This document shows, piece after piece, positions 9,147 through 17,490 of a DNA stretch of 64,000 bases. The stretch is from positions 1,147,486 through 1,211,485 of the forward strand of contig NC_017094.1 in NCBI RefSeq assembly GCF_000284315.1. The letters run 5' to 3'. The notes under the pieces were generated by a model. That model did no database searches. It worked only from the letters and a program-made list of their open reading frames with translations, and was not told where the DNA came from. This DNA is from Leptospirillum ferrooxidans C2-3. Its GTDB lineage: Bacteria > Nitrospirota > Leptospirillia > Leptospirillales > Leptospirillaceae. The translations under genes were made by a program, and so were the position numbers. Within the stretch, counting starts at the first letter, position 1; each line of letters starts with the position of its first letter.

Positions 9147-10517
9147 GTGGCTGCCCCCGGGAAGTTGCATTTTTGGCCGGGGCGTCTCGTACTCATGTGT
9201 CTTTTTTTTGCCGCTTCGATTTTTTTGGTTCTCCTGTTTTCCATGCTTTTGACGGAAAACAGGCAGATGAGCAAGGCCAGGGAGCTTTCGAACGCATCTG
9301 TTGACATGATCACATCCCAGATGAAGGCCAGGGATCCGGAGATTGTTCCGGACTCTCTGGCCGCAATGGCTGAGGGGTCAGGGTCCAGGATAGTCCTTCT
9401 CGATGGCCACGGGAATCCGACCTACTCGGATACCAGGGTTTTGGACAGGATAAAGAATCTTGTCGCGGTTCCCCCCGAGTGGTACAAATCCCCACATGGA
9501 CCCTTCCGTTTTCCCTGGCCTCCTTCCGATTTGCCGGAATCTCTTTCGGACTCATCGAAGAGGATGGCCGGGGACCGCCTGGTCCACAGCTTTATCGCCA
9601 ATCGGGACGGGGAGCTTACACCGATCCTTCCTGATGGGGGATTTGCTCTCCGGGTCACTCCCATCCCCAACAAGCCTGCCTGTGCGACATGCCATGGATA
9701 TGATGAAAACATCCTTGGACATGTGGTCGTCGTAACCCCCATCGGAGGGATTCTTTCTCCTGAAAAAACACTCTCTCTTTGGGGAATCATGCCTTTTTCC
9801 CAGATGAACCAGAAAATCCTCGCAGCTGTTTCCCTTTCGCTTTTTGGACTTTTTATGATGGCTCTTGTGTTGGTTGACAGTTCCCTGATCGGGAGAAAGA
9901 TCGCCAGATCCCAGATTCAGCCATCCAAAAAGAAGCCTTCTCCGAAAACGGAGGACGGGGGGAAAAAAGGAGAGAGCGGACGTTCCAGAGTTTTTTCCAC
10001 CGGAGAGGAAGGAGGTGTCCCGTCCGATAAAACAGCTGAGGAGACGACCATCGCCACCGATGAATCAGCGGATATCCTGGCCCGCATCTCTTTTGTGGAA
10101 GAGTCGCTCATGAGTGAGATTTCCCTCCTTCCCCATCCGGGAATCCAGACAAAAACGGATATCCAGCGGGGTGAACAGATCGAAAAGGCCATTTCCACCC
10201 TGACGGGGTGGTCTGACAAGGTGGAAATCCTCCTTCTGGATCTCAAGGCCAGAGGAGAAGTCCTCAACGACCCCATGGTCAATCGCTCTATCGAGAAACT
10301 GCAGCAATTGAAGGAAGAGGCTGTTGAGCTGGGGGAATCGGTTGAGGATATTGTTTCCGGACAGGCCGTGCCGTCTTTCGACAGTCTGGATGATGTCACC
10401 CGAAAATGGCTGGAATCCCTTTCCAAGCATCTTCAGAAGCTTCATGGAGAGATCAGGGCGTTAAAGGGGATGATTGCCGAGAAAACCCACCACCAGAAGC
10501 AGTCCTCTCCGGAATGA
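9147..10517 (+). CDS. Membrane protein with one c-type heme motif and cytoplasmic coiled-coil tail
   Basis: The 456-residue protein has an N-terminal membrane helix (about residues 13-36), a periplasmic domain of about 165 residues, a second membrane helix (about 220-242), and a charged cytoplasmic region ending in a helix predicted by eye to be coiled coil. The periplasmic part carries a single CATCH heme-attachment motif at residues 179-183, in the context NKPACATCHGYDENILG. This layout resembles heme sensor domains of receptor kinases (Tll0287/DUF3365 type), but no kinase, GGDEF or methyl-accepting domain follows. The GTG start abuts the purS stop and the end overlaps the next gene by 4 bases. 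A redox or gas sensor, or a cytochrome assembly partner, is possible; the function is unknown. Confidence 0.72.
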   Translation: MAAPGKLHFWPGRLVLMCLFFAASIFLVLLFSMLLTENRQMSKARELSNASVDMITSQMKARDPEIVPDSLAAMAEGSGSRIVLLDGHGNPTYSDTRVLDRIKNLVAVPPEWYKSPHGPFRFPWPPSDLPESLSDSSKRMAGDRLVHSFIANRDGELTPILPDGGFALRVTPIPNKPACATCHGYDENILGHVVVVTPIGGILSPEKTLSLWGIMPFSQMNQKILAAVSLSLFGLFMMALVLVDSSLIGRKIARSQIQPSKKKPSPKTEDGGKKGESGRSRVFSTGEEGGVPSDKTAEETTIATDESADILARISFVEESLMSEISLLPHPGIQTKTDIQRGEQIEKAISTLTGWSDKVEILLLDLKARGEVLNDPMVNRSIEKLQQLKEEAVELGESVEDIVSGQAVPSFDSLDDVTRKWLESLSKHLQKLHGEIRALKGMIAEKTHHQKQSSPE

Positions 10518-11431
10518 CTCCCCTGATTTTGCTTCACTGTGGCCTGGGAACCCAGGAAACGCCAACCTCCCGAGAGTTCCTTGCCCGAACCCTTTTGGCG
10601 GCTAAGGGTTTTCTTCTGGAAGGAGAGAGCGCCCTTTCCATTTCCTGGATGGTGGTTTCCGAGCTTGAAAAATCCGGTCTTTTCAACGCAGGGCTTGGTG
10701 CCATCTCTCAAGATGACGGAGTGGTCAGGCGGGACGTGGGAACGATGAACGGGAAGGACCTCAAATCCCTGGGACTCATGTCTCTGGTCGCCACGCCGAG
10801 CCCCATGGATCTCCTTGTCAGGCTATACGGGCGTACCCGCCATGTCCTTCTCTCGGGAGTGATGGCCGAGAGCTGGGGCGTCAGACATCATATCTCCACT
10901 CCCGGCAAACTTTCTCTTCCCTCGGAAAAAGCCATGGCCATCTGGGATCAAAAAATGGGTAATCCCGGAGGGGGAACGGTCGGAGCGGTTGTCCGGGATA
11001 TCGATGGACATGTTGCGGCAACGACATCGACCGGGGGCATGGGGGACATGTTGCCCGGGAGAATCGGTGACAGCTCCGTTCCTGGTGCCGGCTATTATGC
11101 CGATGATGAGTTGGGCGCCATCTCGATGACCGGACATGGGGAGGGGATACTGGCCATGTCGATGGGTATCCGCCTGCTGGAGGCACACCAGTCGGCAGAA
11201 AACCCCATTGTGGCCCGCAATAACTGCCAGAAAATCATGGACTCTCTGGAAAGAAGAACCTCCTATCAGGCCGGGGCCATTTTGGTGAGTCAGAAGAATG
11301 GCCCGCTTGTCCTTCATCTGGGAGACAGGATGCTGACAGGATACCTGTCGGAAAAAGAGACCCTCCTGATCAGGGATCAATGGCCCGGACAAAGTATTCC
11401 GGATCCGCTTCAAACACTTTCGGGTCCGTGA
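10514..11431 (+). CDS. Isoaspartyl peptidase / L-asparaginase-like Ntn hydrolase
   Basis: Family members cleave themselves before a threonine that becomes the nucleophile, then hydrolyse isoaspartyl peptides, asparagine or glycosylasparagine. The candidate nucleophile is Thr155 in GGGTVGAVV, followed by the conserved DGHVAATTSTGGM and the substrate loop GDSSVPGAGYYAD. The N-terminal half has FNAGLGAISQDDGVVRRD, a divergent version of the family NAGxGS motif. The ATG start overlaps the upstream stop as ATGA, giving 305 residues, near the family's usual length. Alternative upstream starts would give an implausible basic extension. Translational coupling to the heme protein is likely; why the two are linked is unclear. 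Confidence 0.85.
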   Translation: MTPLILLHCGLGTQETPTSREFLARTLLAAKGFLLEGESALSISWMVVSELEKSGLFNAGLGAISQDDGVVRRDVGTMNGKDLKSLGLMSLVATPSPMDLLVRLYGRTRHVLLSGVMAESWGVRHHISTPGKLSLPSEKAMAIWDQKMGNPGGGTVGAVVRDIDGHVAATTSTGGMGDMLPGRIGDSSVPGAGYYADDELGAISMTGHGEGILAMSMGIRLLEAHQSAENPIVARNNCQKIMDSLERRTSYQAGAILVSQKNGPLVLHLGDRMLTGYLSEKETLLIRDQWPGQSIPDPLQTLSGP

Positions 11432-11889
11432 TCGGGGAGCGAATCCTCTCCTTGGTTTTGAGTCAGATTCTCCCTGATCATTTCTCTTTTGGATGATTTT
11501 TCCCTTGGGTGACTGCAAATCTTCTGCACATAAGAAGATCGTCGATTGTACGATTCGCGGATGAACAGATCGTGAACGCATTCCCTTCTTGGCAGCATGG
11601 CAAGAGGGGGGAGACTTATTTTTCTGTTATCATTTCCATATGATAAGAGGACAAATGGCTGCGGACGGACAGGTCAGGTCAGGTCAGACGAGAAAGACAA
11701 CGTCTTTCTCCCAAGTTCCGGAGAAACAGGAACTTCAGCTCGTGAGACCGGAAACTCCTCCGGTAGCCGCAAAGCGCTTAGTAGGGGCGGGAGAGTTCAT
11801 GAGATCATCGAGTTTTACTGAGTCCCGGAAAGGCGAGAGTGTCCCGGTGATGAACCGTTCACGACAGGCCGTTATCAGGGGAAAAGAAC
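11432..11889. other. Gene-poor region before the TA pair
   Basis: This 458-base stretch has no coding frame I can support. It contains a short tandem repeat of the unit AGGTC (about three copies near 11671-11686). Its position directly before a toxin-antitoxin pair suggests accessory DNA, but no transposase remnant, integrase or terminal repeat could be identified. Confidence 0.4.
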
Positions 11890-12189
11890 ATGCGCCTAGA
11901 TGAAAAAACACGCATGATCATAAAAAATGAAGTCTTCCGGGAGCTTGGGGATAAGGCTGTCATCCATCTTTTTGGAAGCCGTGCCGATGATACCAAGCGC
12001 GGAGGGGATATCGACCTGTTGATAGAGCCTCCCGTTGCCGTACCAAATCGCATTCATGCCGAATGCCGTCTTGCGGCCGCTCTTTCAATCAAGCTTGGCG
12101 GATGCAGGGTCGATGTTCTGATCAAACACGAAACGGCTGTTCCCCCGCTCATTTATGCCCATGCGATATCGGAGGGAATGATTTTGTGA
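11890..12189 (+). CDS. mntA: MNT-type nucleotidyltransferase antitoxin
   Basis: This 99-residue protein is a minimal nucleotidyltransferase. The catalytic signature is G29-S30 in LFGSRADD, followed by D40-I-D42, then a third acidic strand at CRVDVLIK. In the characterised type VII systems the antitoxin inactivates its HEPN partner by adding AMP groups to a tyrosine. The spacing here is GS-x9-DxD, close to the family pattern. The stop overlaps the next gene's GTG start (GTGA), which matches the usual tight coupling of such pairs. The preceding GGGGAAAAGAAC could serve as a weak ribosome-binding site. Confidence 0.88.
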   Translation: MRLDEKTRMIIKNEVFRELGDKAVIHLFGSRADDTKRGGDIDLLIEPPVAVPNRIHAECRLAAALSIKLGGCRVDVLIKHETAVPPLIYAHAISEGMIL

Positions 12190-12665
12190 ATCCCGGCAAA
12201 AATGATTTGTTTGTTTTGAGCCAACTCCAAAGATTGACGGACAAAGAGTCTCGGCACCTTTTTCGAACATTGTCGAGGCTTGAAGGAATTGTTCCAGATC
12301 TTTCCTGGGTCTCCTCCCTTGAGAACAACGATGAGCATGCTGAAATGCTGGAGGCATTTATCTCCAGATTTTCCAGATTGCAAGATACCTTGGGCGATAA
12401 ACTCTTGCCAGTTCTTTTAAGAGTCAATCTTGAGAGTACCGGGACCCAGCTCGACAACCTCCAAAGAGCTGAAAAATTCGGATGGATAGAATCCGTCCAG
12501 GGCTGGATTGAACTTCGCATGTTGAGAAACCGCTTGATCCATGAATATATGGAGTCGGCCGAAGATCTCCTGGAGGCACTGCAATATGCGATGAAGGGAG
12601 GACAAGTTCTTTTTGACACACAAATCCGGATGTCTCTCTCTGTTCAAAAAATATTGAATCCATAA
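12186..12665 (+). CDS. hepT: HEPN-domain toxin of a HEPN/MNT pair
   Basis: HEPN toxins are helical, dimeric RNases. The 159-residue product is all-helical by eye and carries R114-N-R-L-I-H119-E-Y121, an exact RX4HxY motif: the arginine and histidine are the expected catalytic residues and the tyrosine is the expected AMPylation target of the partner MntA. The start is the GTG overlapping the mntA stop; larger starts would run back through mntA in another frame. No truncation is seen, so the pair may be active. Confidence 0.87.
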   Translation: MNPGKNDLFVLSQLQRLTDKESRHLFRTLSRLEGIVPDLSWVSSLENNDEHAEMLEAFISRFSRLQDTLGDKLLPVLLRVNLESTGTQLDNLQRAEKFGWIESVQGWIELRMLRNRLIHEYMESAEDLLEALQYAMKGGQVLFDTQIRMSLSVQKILNP

Positions 12666-12687
12666 GGGTTCACCTGGTTCCTTCGCT

Positions 12688-13698
12688 TCATCCCATGGTT
12701 TTTTGAATGGCTTCTTCCGCCAATCCCTTTTCAGGTCCATCCGGAAAATCCATTTTTTCTTGAGATGCAGAACGTTTCTTCAGAGAAATCAGGATGACGC
12801 CGGCGAAGACCATGACCGAACCCAACGCTTCCTGGACAGATACCTTTTCCCCCAAAAACATCATCGCCAGAAAAAGAGTCGCCACCGGTCCGAGAAAAGA
12901 CAGGATGGCTGCCCGGCTCGCCCCGATATAGGCAATTCCCTGCGACATCAAAAAAGTTGGAACAGCTGTCGAAAAGATTCCCATCAGGATCCCGAGTTCC
13001 AGGACTTTTCCGTTAATCTTGTCGACATGGAGGGATCCGATGGCCATCGACTGGATCATGATGGCCAGAGTTGCGGTGATCATGACCACAGAGGTCAGCC
13101 AGAGGGGGTTGACCCTTTTGACAAGATCCTCGACTCCAAGCAGATAGATGGCATAGAAAAGTCCGCTTCCCAGGACGAGAAGGATTCCTGTCATGCTTCC
13201 ATGGGAGGGTCCTGACGTTTGATGGGTGACGATCACAATTCCCCCATAAGCCAGTCCACTGGCATAAATCTCCCGGGATCCAATCTTCCTTCTGGTAAAG
13301 ATCCAGGCCAGAAAGATGACAAAGGTCGGATAAAGGAACAATACAAGACGTTCTTCCCCCGCACTGATCAGGGCAAGCCCGTCAAAGTCCAGGACGCTTG
13401 AGATATCAAACCCGAGAAGCCCGAGAAGGAGGATCCAGAGGAAATCCCGGCTCCAGAGTGCCGGTTTTTCTCCGGGTGTTTTTCGCGCAAACCAGAATAT
13501 GCCAAAGAGATAGACCGGGAGAGCCGAAATCATCCTGAGTGTGAGAAGGGTATCCGGTCCGACGCCTTCCCTGTAGGCCAGTTTTGCCAAAATGCCTTTC
13601 ATGGCAAAACAGATTGCCGAGATGATGACAAATACGATGCCAATATGCTGTTTTTTTAAAATGGATGCGGAGCTTGAAATCACTTCCTTTTCGGCCAT
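12688..13698 (-). CDS. EamA/DMT-family transporter
   Basis: This 336-residue inner-membrane protein has about ten hydrophobic helices in two EamA repeats, as in drug/metabolite exporters of the DMT superfamily. Each half begins with the pattern of a glycine- and alanine-rich helix (for example ISAICFAMKGILAKLAYREG in the first half), and the second repeat ends with the signature region SFLGPVATLFLAMMFLGEKVS. The start at 13698 is preferred because AAAGGA lies 6 bases before it; the ATG 21 bases further upstream has no such site. The C-terminal tail is charged. Substrate unknown; amino acids and their analogues are common for relatives. Confidence 0.85.
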   Translation of the reverse strand: MAEKEVISSSASILKKQHIGIVFVIISAICFAMKGILAKLAYREGVGPDTLLTLRMISALPVYLFGIFWFARKTPGEKPALWSRDFLWILLLGLLGFDISSVLDFDGLALISAGEERLVLFLYPTFVIFLAWIFTRRKIGSREIYASGLAYGGIVIVTHQTSGPSHGSMTGILLVLGSGLFYAIYLLGVEDLVKRVNPLWLTSVVMITATLAIMIQSMAIGSLHVDKINGKVLELGILMGIFSTAVPTFLMSQGIAYIGASRAAILSFLGPVATLFLAMMFLGEKVSVQEALGSVMVFAGVILISLKKRSASQEKMDFPDGPEKGLAEEAIQKTMG

Positions 13699-13898
13699 TC
13701 TGATTCCTTTGGTTGCCATGGGAGGAGAGAGGCCGGTCGTTATGTCAGGTTGTAATCCTCTTTTTTCAGGTTAACACGGCCTCTTGTTTCTGGTAAAACA
13801 ATGTTTCCTGTAATGAAGCCAGGATGGTTGGTCGCAAGCATTTTTCGGAAATGGTCCGATGTTGGACCGGAACCAGGACAAACAATCGAGGATGAGTG

Positions 13899-14822
13899 AT
13901 GCGGATATTGATATTGGGAGCCGGTGGAATCGGCGGTTATCTGGGGGCGAGACTTCATGAAGCCGGGGGGGATGTGACCTTTCTGGTCCGAAGCGGTCGA
14001 AAAACGCTTCTGATGGACCGTGGTCTCAAGGTGAACAGTCCTTTTGGAGATCTTCATGTCCAGGTGAAACTTTTAACAGCGGGAGAATGCAAAGACCCCT
14101 TTGATATCGTTCTCCTCTCCTCGAAATCCTACGACCTGGATTCAGCGATCGAAGCCATCGCCCCGGCGATGGGGGATGAGAGTCTTGTCATACCCTTTTT
14201 GAACGGGTTTTCTCATCTGGAACGTCTTGATTCTGTTTTCGGCAAACAACGCGTCGGCGGAGGGGTTGCCCAGATTGCGGTTACGATGTCTCCTGAAGGG
14301 GAGATCGTTCATCTGAACAGATCACATTCTTTTACTATTGGAGCTCGGGTTCTGGAGCAAGCCGAACCGATTTTGGAATTGGGAGATCTTTTCAAATGCG
14401 CCAGGCTGGAATCGAGAGTTTCTGAAAACATCGAACAGGAGATGTGGGAGAAGTTTGTTTTCATCTCCACCCTGGCGGGAGCCACTTGCCTGATGCGGGC
14501 AGACACCGGAACGATTCTCGAAACGGATGGTGGGGAACGATTGATTCTGGGGATTTTGGGGGAATGCGAAAAGACGGCCGCAGTGAATGGCCATGGAATG
14601 CCGGAGGGGAAACTCTCGCTCTACCGGGACCAGCTATTGAAGAAAAACTCCAGGGCAACCTCTTCCATGCTCAGGGATATTGAACAGGGGAAACCAACGG
14701 AAGGGGAGCACATCATAGGGGACATGCTCAAAAGAGGTCGTCTTGGGGGTCTTGTCATGCCCTTTCTGGAGATCACAAATGGTCATCTTCAGGCATATGA
14801 ACGCATGAGGATTCGCGGATAA
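13899..14822 (+). CDS. panE: 2-dehydropantoate 2-reductase-like protein
   Basis: Ketopantoate reductase reduces 2-dehydropantoate to pantoate with NADPH on the path to coenzyme A. The 307-residue protein opens with the Rossmann loop ILGAGGIGGYLGARL and keeps the family segments LLSSKSYDLDSAI and PFLNGFSH, and the catalytic-lysine helix MWEKFVFISTLAG. ATG 13899 is chosen because GAGGA lies 6 bases upstream; a GTG directly before it is in frame. The family includes paralogues that do not act in pantothenate synthesis, and no panB or panC is nearby, so the assignment to that pathway is likely but not certain. Confidence 0.8.
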   Translation: MRILILGAGGIGGYLGARLHEAGGDVTFLVRSGRKTLLMDRGLKVNSPFGDLHVQVKLLTAGECKDPFDIVLLSSKSYDLDSAIEAIAPAMGDESLVIPFLNGFSHLERLDSVFGKQRVGGGVAQIAVTMSPEGEIVHLNRSHSFTIGARVLEQAEPILELGDLFKCARLESRVSENIEQEMWEKFVFISTLAGATCLMRADTGTILETDGGERLILGILGECEKTAAVNGHGMPEGKLSLYRDQLLKKNSRATSSMLRDIEQGKPTEGEHIIGDMLKRGRLGGLVMPFLEITNGHLQAYERMRIRG

Positions 14823-14846
14823 AAGAGCGCAGTTGCACTCTTTTAT
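14819..14846. terminator. Bidirectional terminator hairpin between panE and hpnR
   Basis: ATAAAAGAG and CTCTTTTAT form a 9-base-pair stem around a 10-base loop, beginning inside the panE stop codon. The A-rich left arm and T-rich right arm let it act on both strands, which suits the convergent genes on either side. Confidence 0.6.
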
Positions 14847-14918
14847 CCGTTTGAGTCCGGGTTCTTATACTGGTGATCTTAAAAGTCAGGGTATGAGCAT
14901 GTCATTCGGATCGATCTG

Positions 14919-16463
14919 TTACAGATGTTTCCCCATGCTGGTTTCATTGACAAACTCTTCAGTCGTGTCATTGAGTTCCCGCCCTTTTCTCCCGAGAGGC
15001 TCGTGGATAAAGAGAACGTTTGTCATGACGCCTTTCTCCAGGGCAGGAGGGAGCGACATTTCATACTTGACCGGCTGGGCGTGATCGGCCATTTGAAGTT
15101 TTGGATTGTAGACGCTGTTGAACTTCCAGAGCATCCTTAAAAAATTGGTTTGACCGTGAAGGAGGTGTCTTGCCACGATGGAGGCTGTTCCCTTGAGGGC
15201 TTGCCATCCAAGGTGTTTCATGTTGAGCACCTGCTGTGTTTTGACCAGTTCGGCATAGAAATCGGCAAGGGGAAGCTTTGTCGGCAATACGGCATGCTGA
15301 ATGTCAAAAAGCCGGTAATCCCTGCTCTGGATTTTTCGCGATTCGGTCAGCCAGCTCTCTGTCCCCGGATAAGGGGTGTTGACGCTGATATTCACGATTT
15401 CCGGGATTTCAAGACACCATTGCCTGACGACTTCGAATCGCTTCCGGTCCCAGTTCGGGTCGGCGATCAGATTGATGGCGACGGTAATGCCAAGAGATCG
15501 GGCAAACTCAAGGGCTTCGAAGTTTTTGCCGAGGGATGTCCTTTTCCGATGCATCTTCAACCCCTCTTCATCGATCGCCTCAATCCCCATGAACATGTAA
15601 CGCATTCCAAGTTCTTTCCAGAAGCGGAACACCTCCTTGTTCCGGAGAAGGACATCCCCTCTCGTTTCGAGATAGTATTCTTTCCGGATCCCTTTTTTCA
15701 GAATCGCTTCTCCGATCTCAAAGCCTGTTTTATCCTGGATAAAGGCCACGTCGTCCACGATGAAGATGCCAGGCTCGGCGATGGAAGACAGATCTTCGAC
15801 CGCCCGGTCGGCGCTGACTGTCCGATAGCTTCGTCCATAAAAAGTCCAGGCGCTGCAGAATGAACAGTCCCATGGACAGCCCCTCGCAAATTCGATGGAA
15901 GCGCAGGGATCAAGCGCGCCGATGAAGTACTTTTTCCGGTGTCTCAAAAGATCTCTCGCCGGCCTCAGGTCATCGAGGCTTTCGACAAAGAGGGGAGGAG
16001 GGCCATCGCCATCTTCGGTAATGACTCCGGGAACCTTGATGACCGCGCTCCGGTCATTTTCCGCCGCGAGGAGAAGGGGAACAACCGCCGCTTCGCCCTC
16101 TCCCTTCAAGACGCAGTCGATCGCCCCCTCCGCGTGTCTGAGGAGGTCCTTGGCGACGAAGGAAGCGCTGTGGCCTCCAACAAAGACAAAAGATTCGGGA
16201 CGCCTGGACTTGGCCATTTTGGAAAGGTCGACAACTTCTGGAACATTGGCCAGATAATTCAGGGAAAAAGCCACCGCATCCGGTTTCCACTGGTCGATGA
16301 CCCTGTAGAGGTCCTGGTGCGTCTCGACCTGTAAATCGATCAGATAGACCTCATGGCCCGCCTTCCTGGCGGCTTGGGCAAGAAGCTCGAGCCCCAACGG
16401 CTCAAGCCGCAGATAGATTTTGGTATACATCAGGGAGCTTGGATGGACTGCGAGAAGTTTCAT
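14919..16463 (-). CDS. hpnR: Hopanoid C-3 methylase (B12-binding radical SAM)
   Basis: HpnR adds a methyl group at C-3 of bacteriohopanoids, membrane lipids that act like sterols. The 514-residue protein has an N-terminal cobalamin-binding domain (LGLELLAQAARKAGHEVYLI through VFVGGHSASF) and a radical SAM barrel whose cluster motif is C196-PWD-C200-SF-C203. The opening MKLLAVHPSSLMYTKIYLRL and the long C-terminal region match what I remember of HpnR closely. AGGAGGC precedes the ATG. No squalene-hopene cyclase or other hpn gene is in the window, which is common because hpnR is often unlinked. Another class B methylase is the alternative. Confidence 0.8.
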   Translation of the reverse strand: MKLLAVHPSSLMYTKIYLRLEPLGLELLAQAARKAGHEVYLIDLQVETHQDLYRVIDQWKPDAVAFSLNYLANVPEVVDLSKMAKSRRPESFVFVGGHSASFVAKDLLRHAEGAIDCVLKGEGEAAVVPLLLAAENDRSAVIKVPGVITEDGDGPPPLFVESLDDLRPARDLLRHRKKYFIGALDPCASIEFARGCPWDCSFCSAWTFYGRSYRTVSADRAVEDLSSIAEPGIFIVDDVAFIQDKTGFEIGEAILKKGIRKEYYLETRGDVLLRNKEVFRFWKELGMRYMFMGIEAIDEEGLKMHRKRTSLGKNFEALEFARSLGITVAINLIADPNWDRKRFEVVRQWCLEIPEIVNISVNTPYPGTESWLTESRKIQSRDYRLFDIQHAVLPTKLPLADFYAELVKTQQVLNMKHLGWQALKGTASIVARHLLHGQTNFLRMLWKFNSVYNPKLQMADHAQPVKYEMSLPPALEKGVMTNVLFIHEPLGRKGRELNDTTEEFVNETSMGKHL

Positions 16464-16737
16464 GAAGCCTCCTGGGGGGGTGTTAAATGGTTAAAAGAAT
16501 TTTCCCGGTGAGTGATTTCATGTTTGGATGGCTTTATTAAACCACGGGACGAACCGTTTCGTCTCCTTTTTCGTCTTCAGACCGGAAATGATGGTTGTTT
16601 TCGGGCTCCGAATCAGGGGCAATCGTTTTTTTTTCCGGCCAGAGATGGTATGATTTTCGGGGTTCATTTATTTTCCTGTTGCCCCGTTCTTCATTTTATC
16701 GATCACCCAACACAACCGAACTTCCGGAGGTACGACA

Positions 16738-17358
16738 ATGATCCACGATGTCCCTTCTTCCTCCCCCAGAAGCAAAAGAAAAAACGCCTCGTTTTTATGG
16801 GCCTTCACGGCGTTTTCTGTTTTGTCTTTTTCGGGAGGCTGCTCTTATTTCGATCCCCCGCCATTTAGTGGCAATGAAGTCAAGTGGGCGGACCGCTCGA
16901 TTCTTTTCAGGGAGGTGGAACGTCATCCCCATGCGCTCGAAGGGCAGCATGTCATTCTTGGTGGTGTGATCATCAGCGTCAAGCGGGAAGGACTTCTGGG
17001 GCAGGTCGATGTCCGGGAGTACCCTCTTGGAAAGGAACTGCACCCGGATCATGACAAGCCGTCGATGGGCACCTTCGAGATCCTGACCGACGAGCCTCTT
17101 CCTGAAGACCGCTACAAGGCGGGAAGGGATGTGGAGGTCATGGGAACGGTCACCAGTCCGGTCAAGAGAAAGCTGCTTGATGGAACCGAAAAGGTTATCC
17201 CCGTCATCCGGGCACATCATATTCATGCCGCGGCTCCGCCACCACCTCCCATGCCCTATGATGAAATGATGGGTCCAATGGATGGAGGTTTCGGAGGATT
17301 TGGCGGAGGCATGTATCCTGGCATGATGCCGGGGATGGGTTTCCCGGGTTTCTTCTAG
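16738..17358 (+). CDS. Slp-family outer-membrane lipoprotein with Gly/Met-rich tail
   Basis: The 206-residue protein has a basic N terminus, a hydrophobic stretch and a lipobox-like SGGC with the cysteine at residue 35, so it is probably lipidated; the -3 position is Ser rather than the usual Leu, Val or Ile. The body has the Slp pattern, an OB-like fold starting with HVILGGVIISVKREG and continuing through VEVMGTVTSP. The last 45 residues are unusual: a proline run followed by many glycines and methionines up to MMPGMGFPGFF. GGAGG precedes the ATG. Slp proteins are linked to stationary phase and acid stress in enteric bacteria; the role here is unknown. Confidence 0.75.
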   Translation: MIHDVPSSSPRSKRKNASFLWAFTAFSVLSFSGGCSYFDPPPFSGNEVKWADRSILFREVERHPHALEGQHVILGGVIISVKREGLLGQVDVREYPLGKELHPDHDKPSMGTFEILTDEPLPEDRYKAGRDVEVMGTVTSPVKRKLLDGTEKVIPVIRAHHIHAAAPPPPPMPYDEMMGPMDGGFGGFGGGMYPGMMPGMGFPGFF

Positions 17359-17374
17359 TTCTTTCGTTTCCTTC

Positions 17375-17411
17375 GGGAAGAGTCGCCCAAATGGCTCGGA
17401 CGACTCTTCCC
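17375..17411. terminator. Inverted repeat between slp and glgP
   Basis: GGGAAGAGTCG and CGACTCTTCCC form an 11-base-pair stem with a 15-base loop, 17 bases after the lipoprotein stop. No T-run follows on the plus strand, so it may be a factor-dependent terminator or an mRNA-stabilising hairpin. Confidence 0.45.
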
Positions 17412-17490
17412 CCAATCGATTCAAATCCAAACCGCAACACTCGAAAAAGCGTCCGATCGTTTTCTTATCCTTTTAAACCAGGAGAATGAC

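Noticed and set aside
11671-11686. AGGTC short tandem repeat considered as a CRISPR or iteron fragment
   Set aside because: Only about three 5-base units with no spacers; no array, origin or cas gene is nearby.
15150-15863. Plus-strand frame opposite hpnR
   Set aside because: It lies entirely inside hpnR, has no recognisable domain and reflects the hpnR codon pattern.
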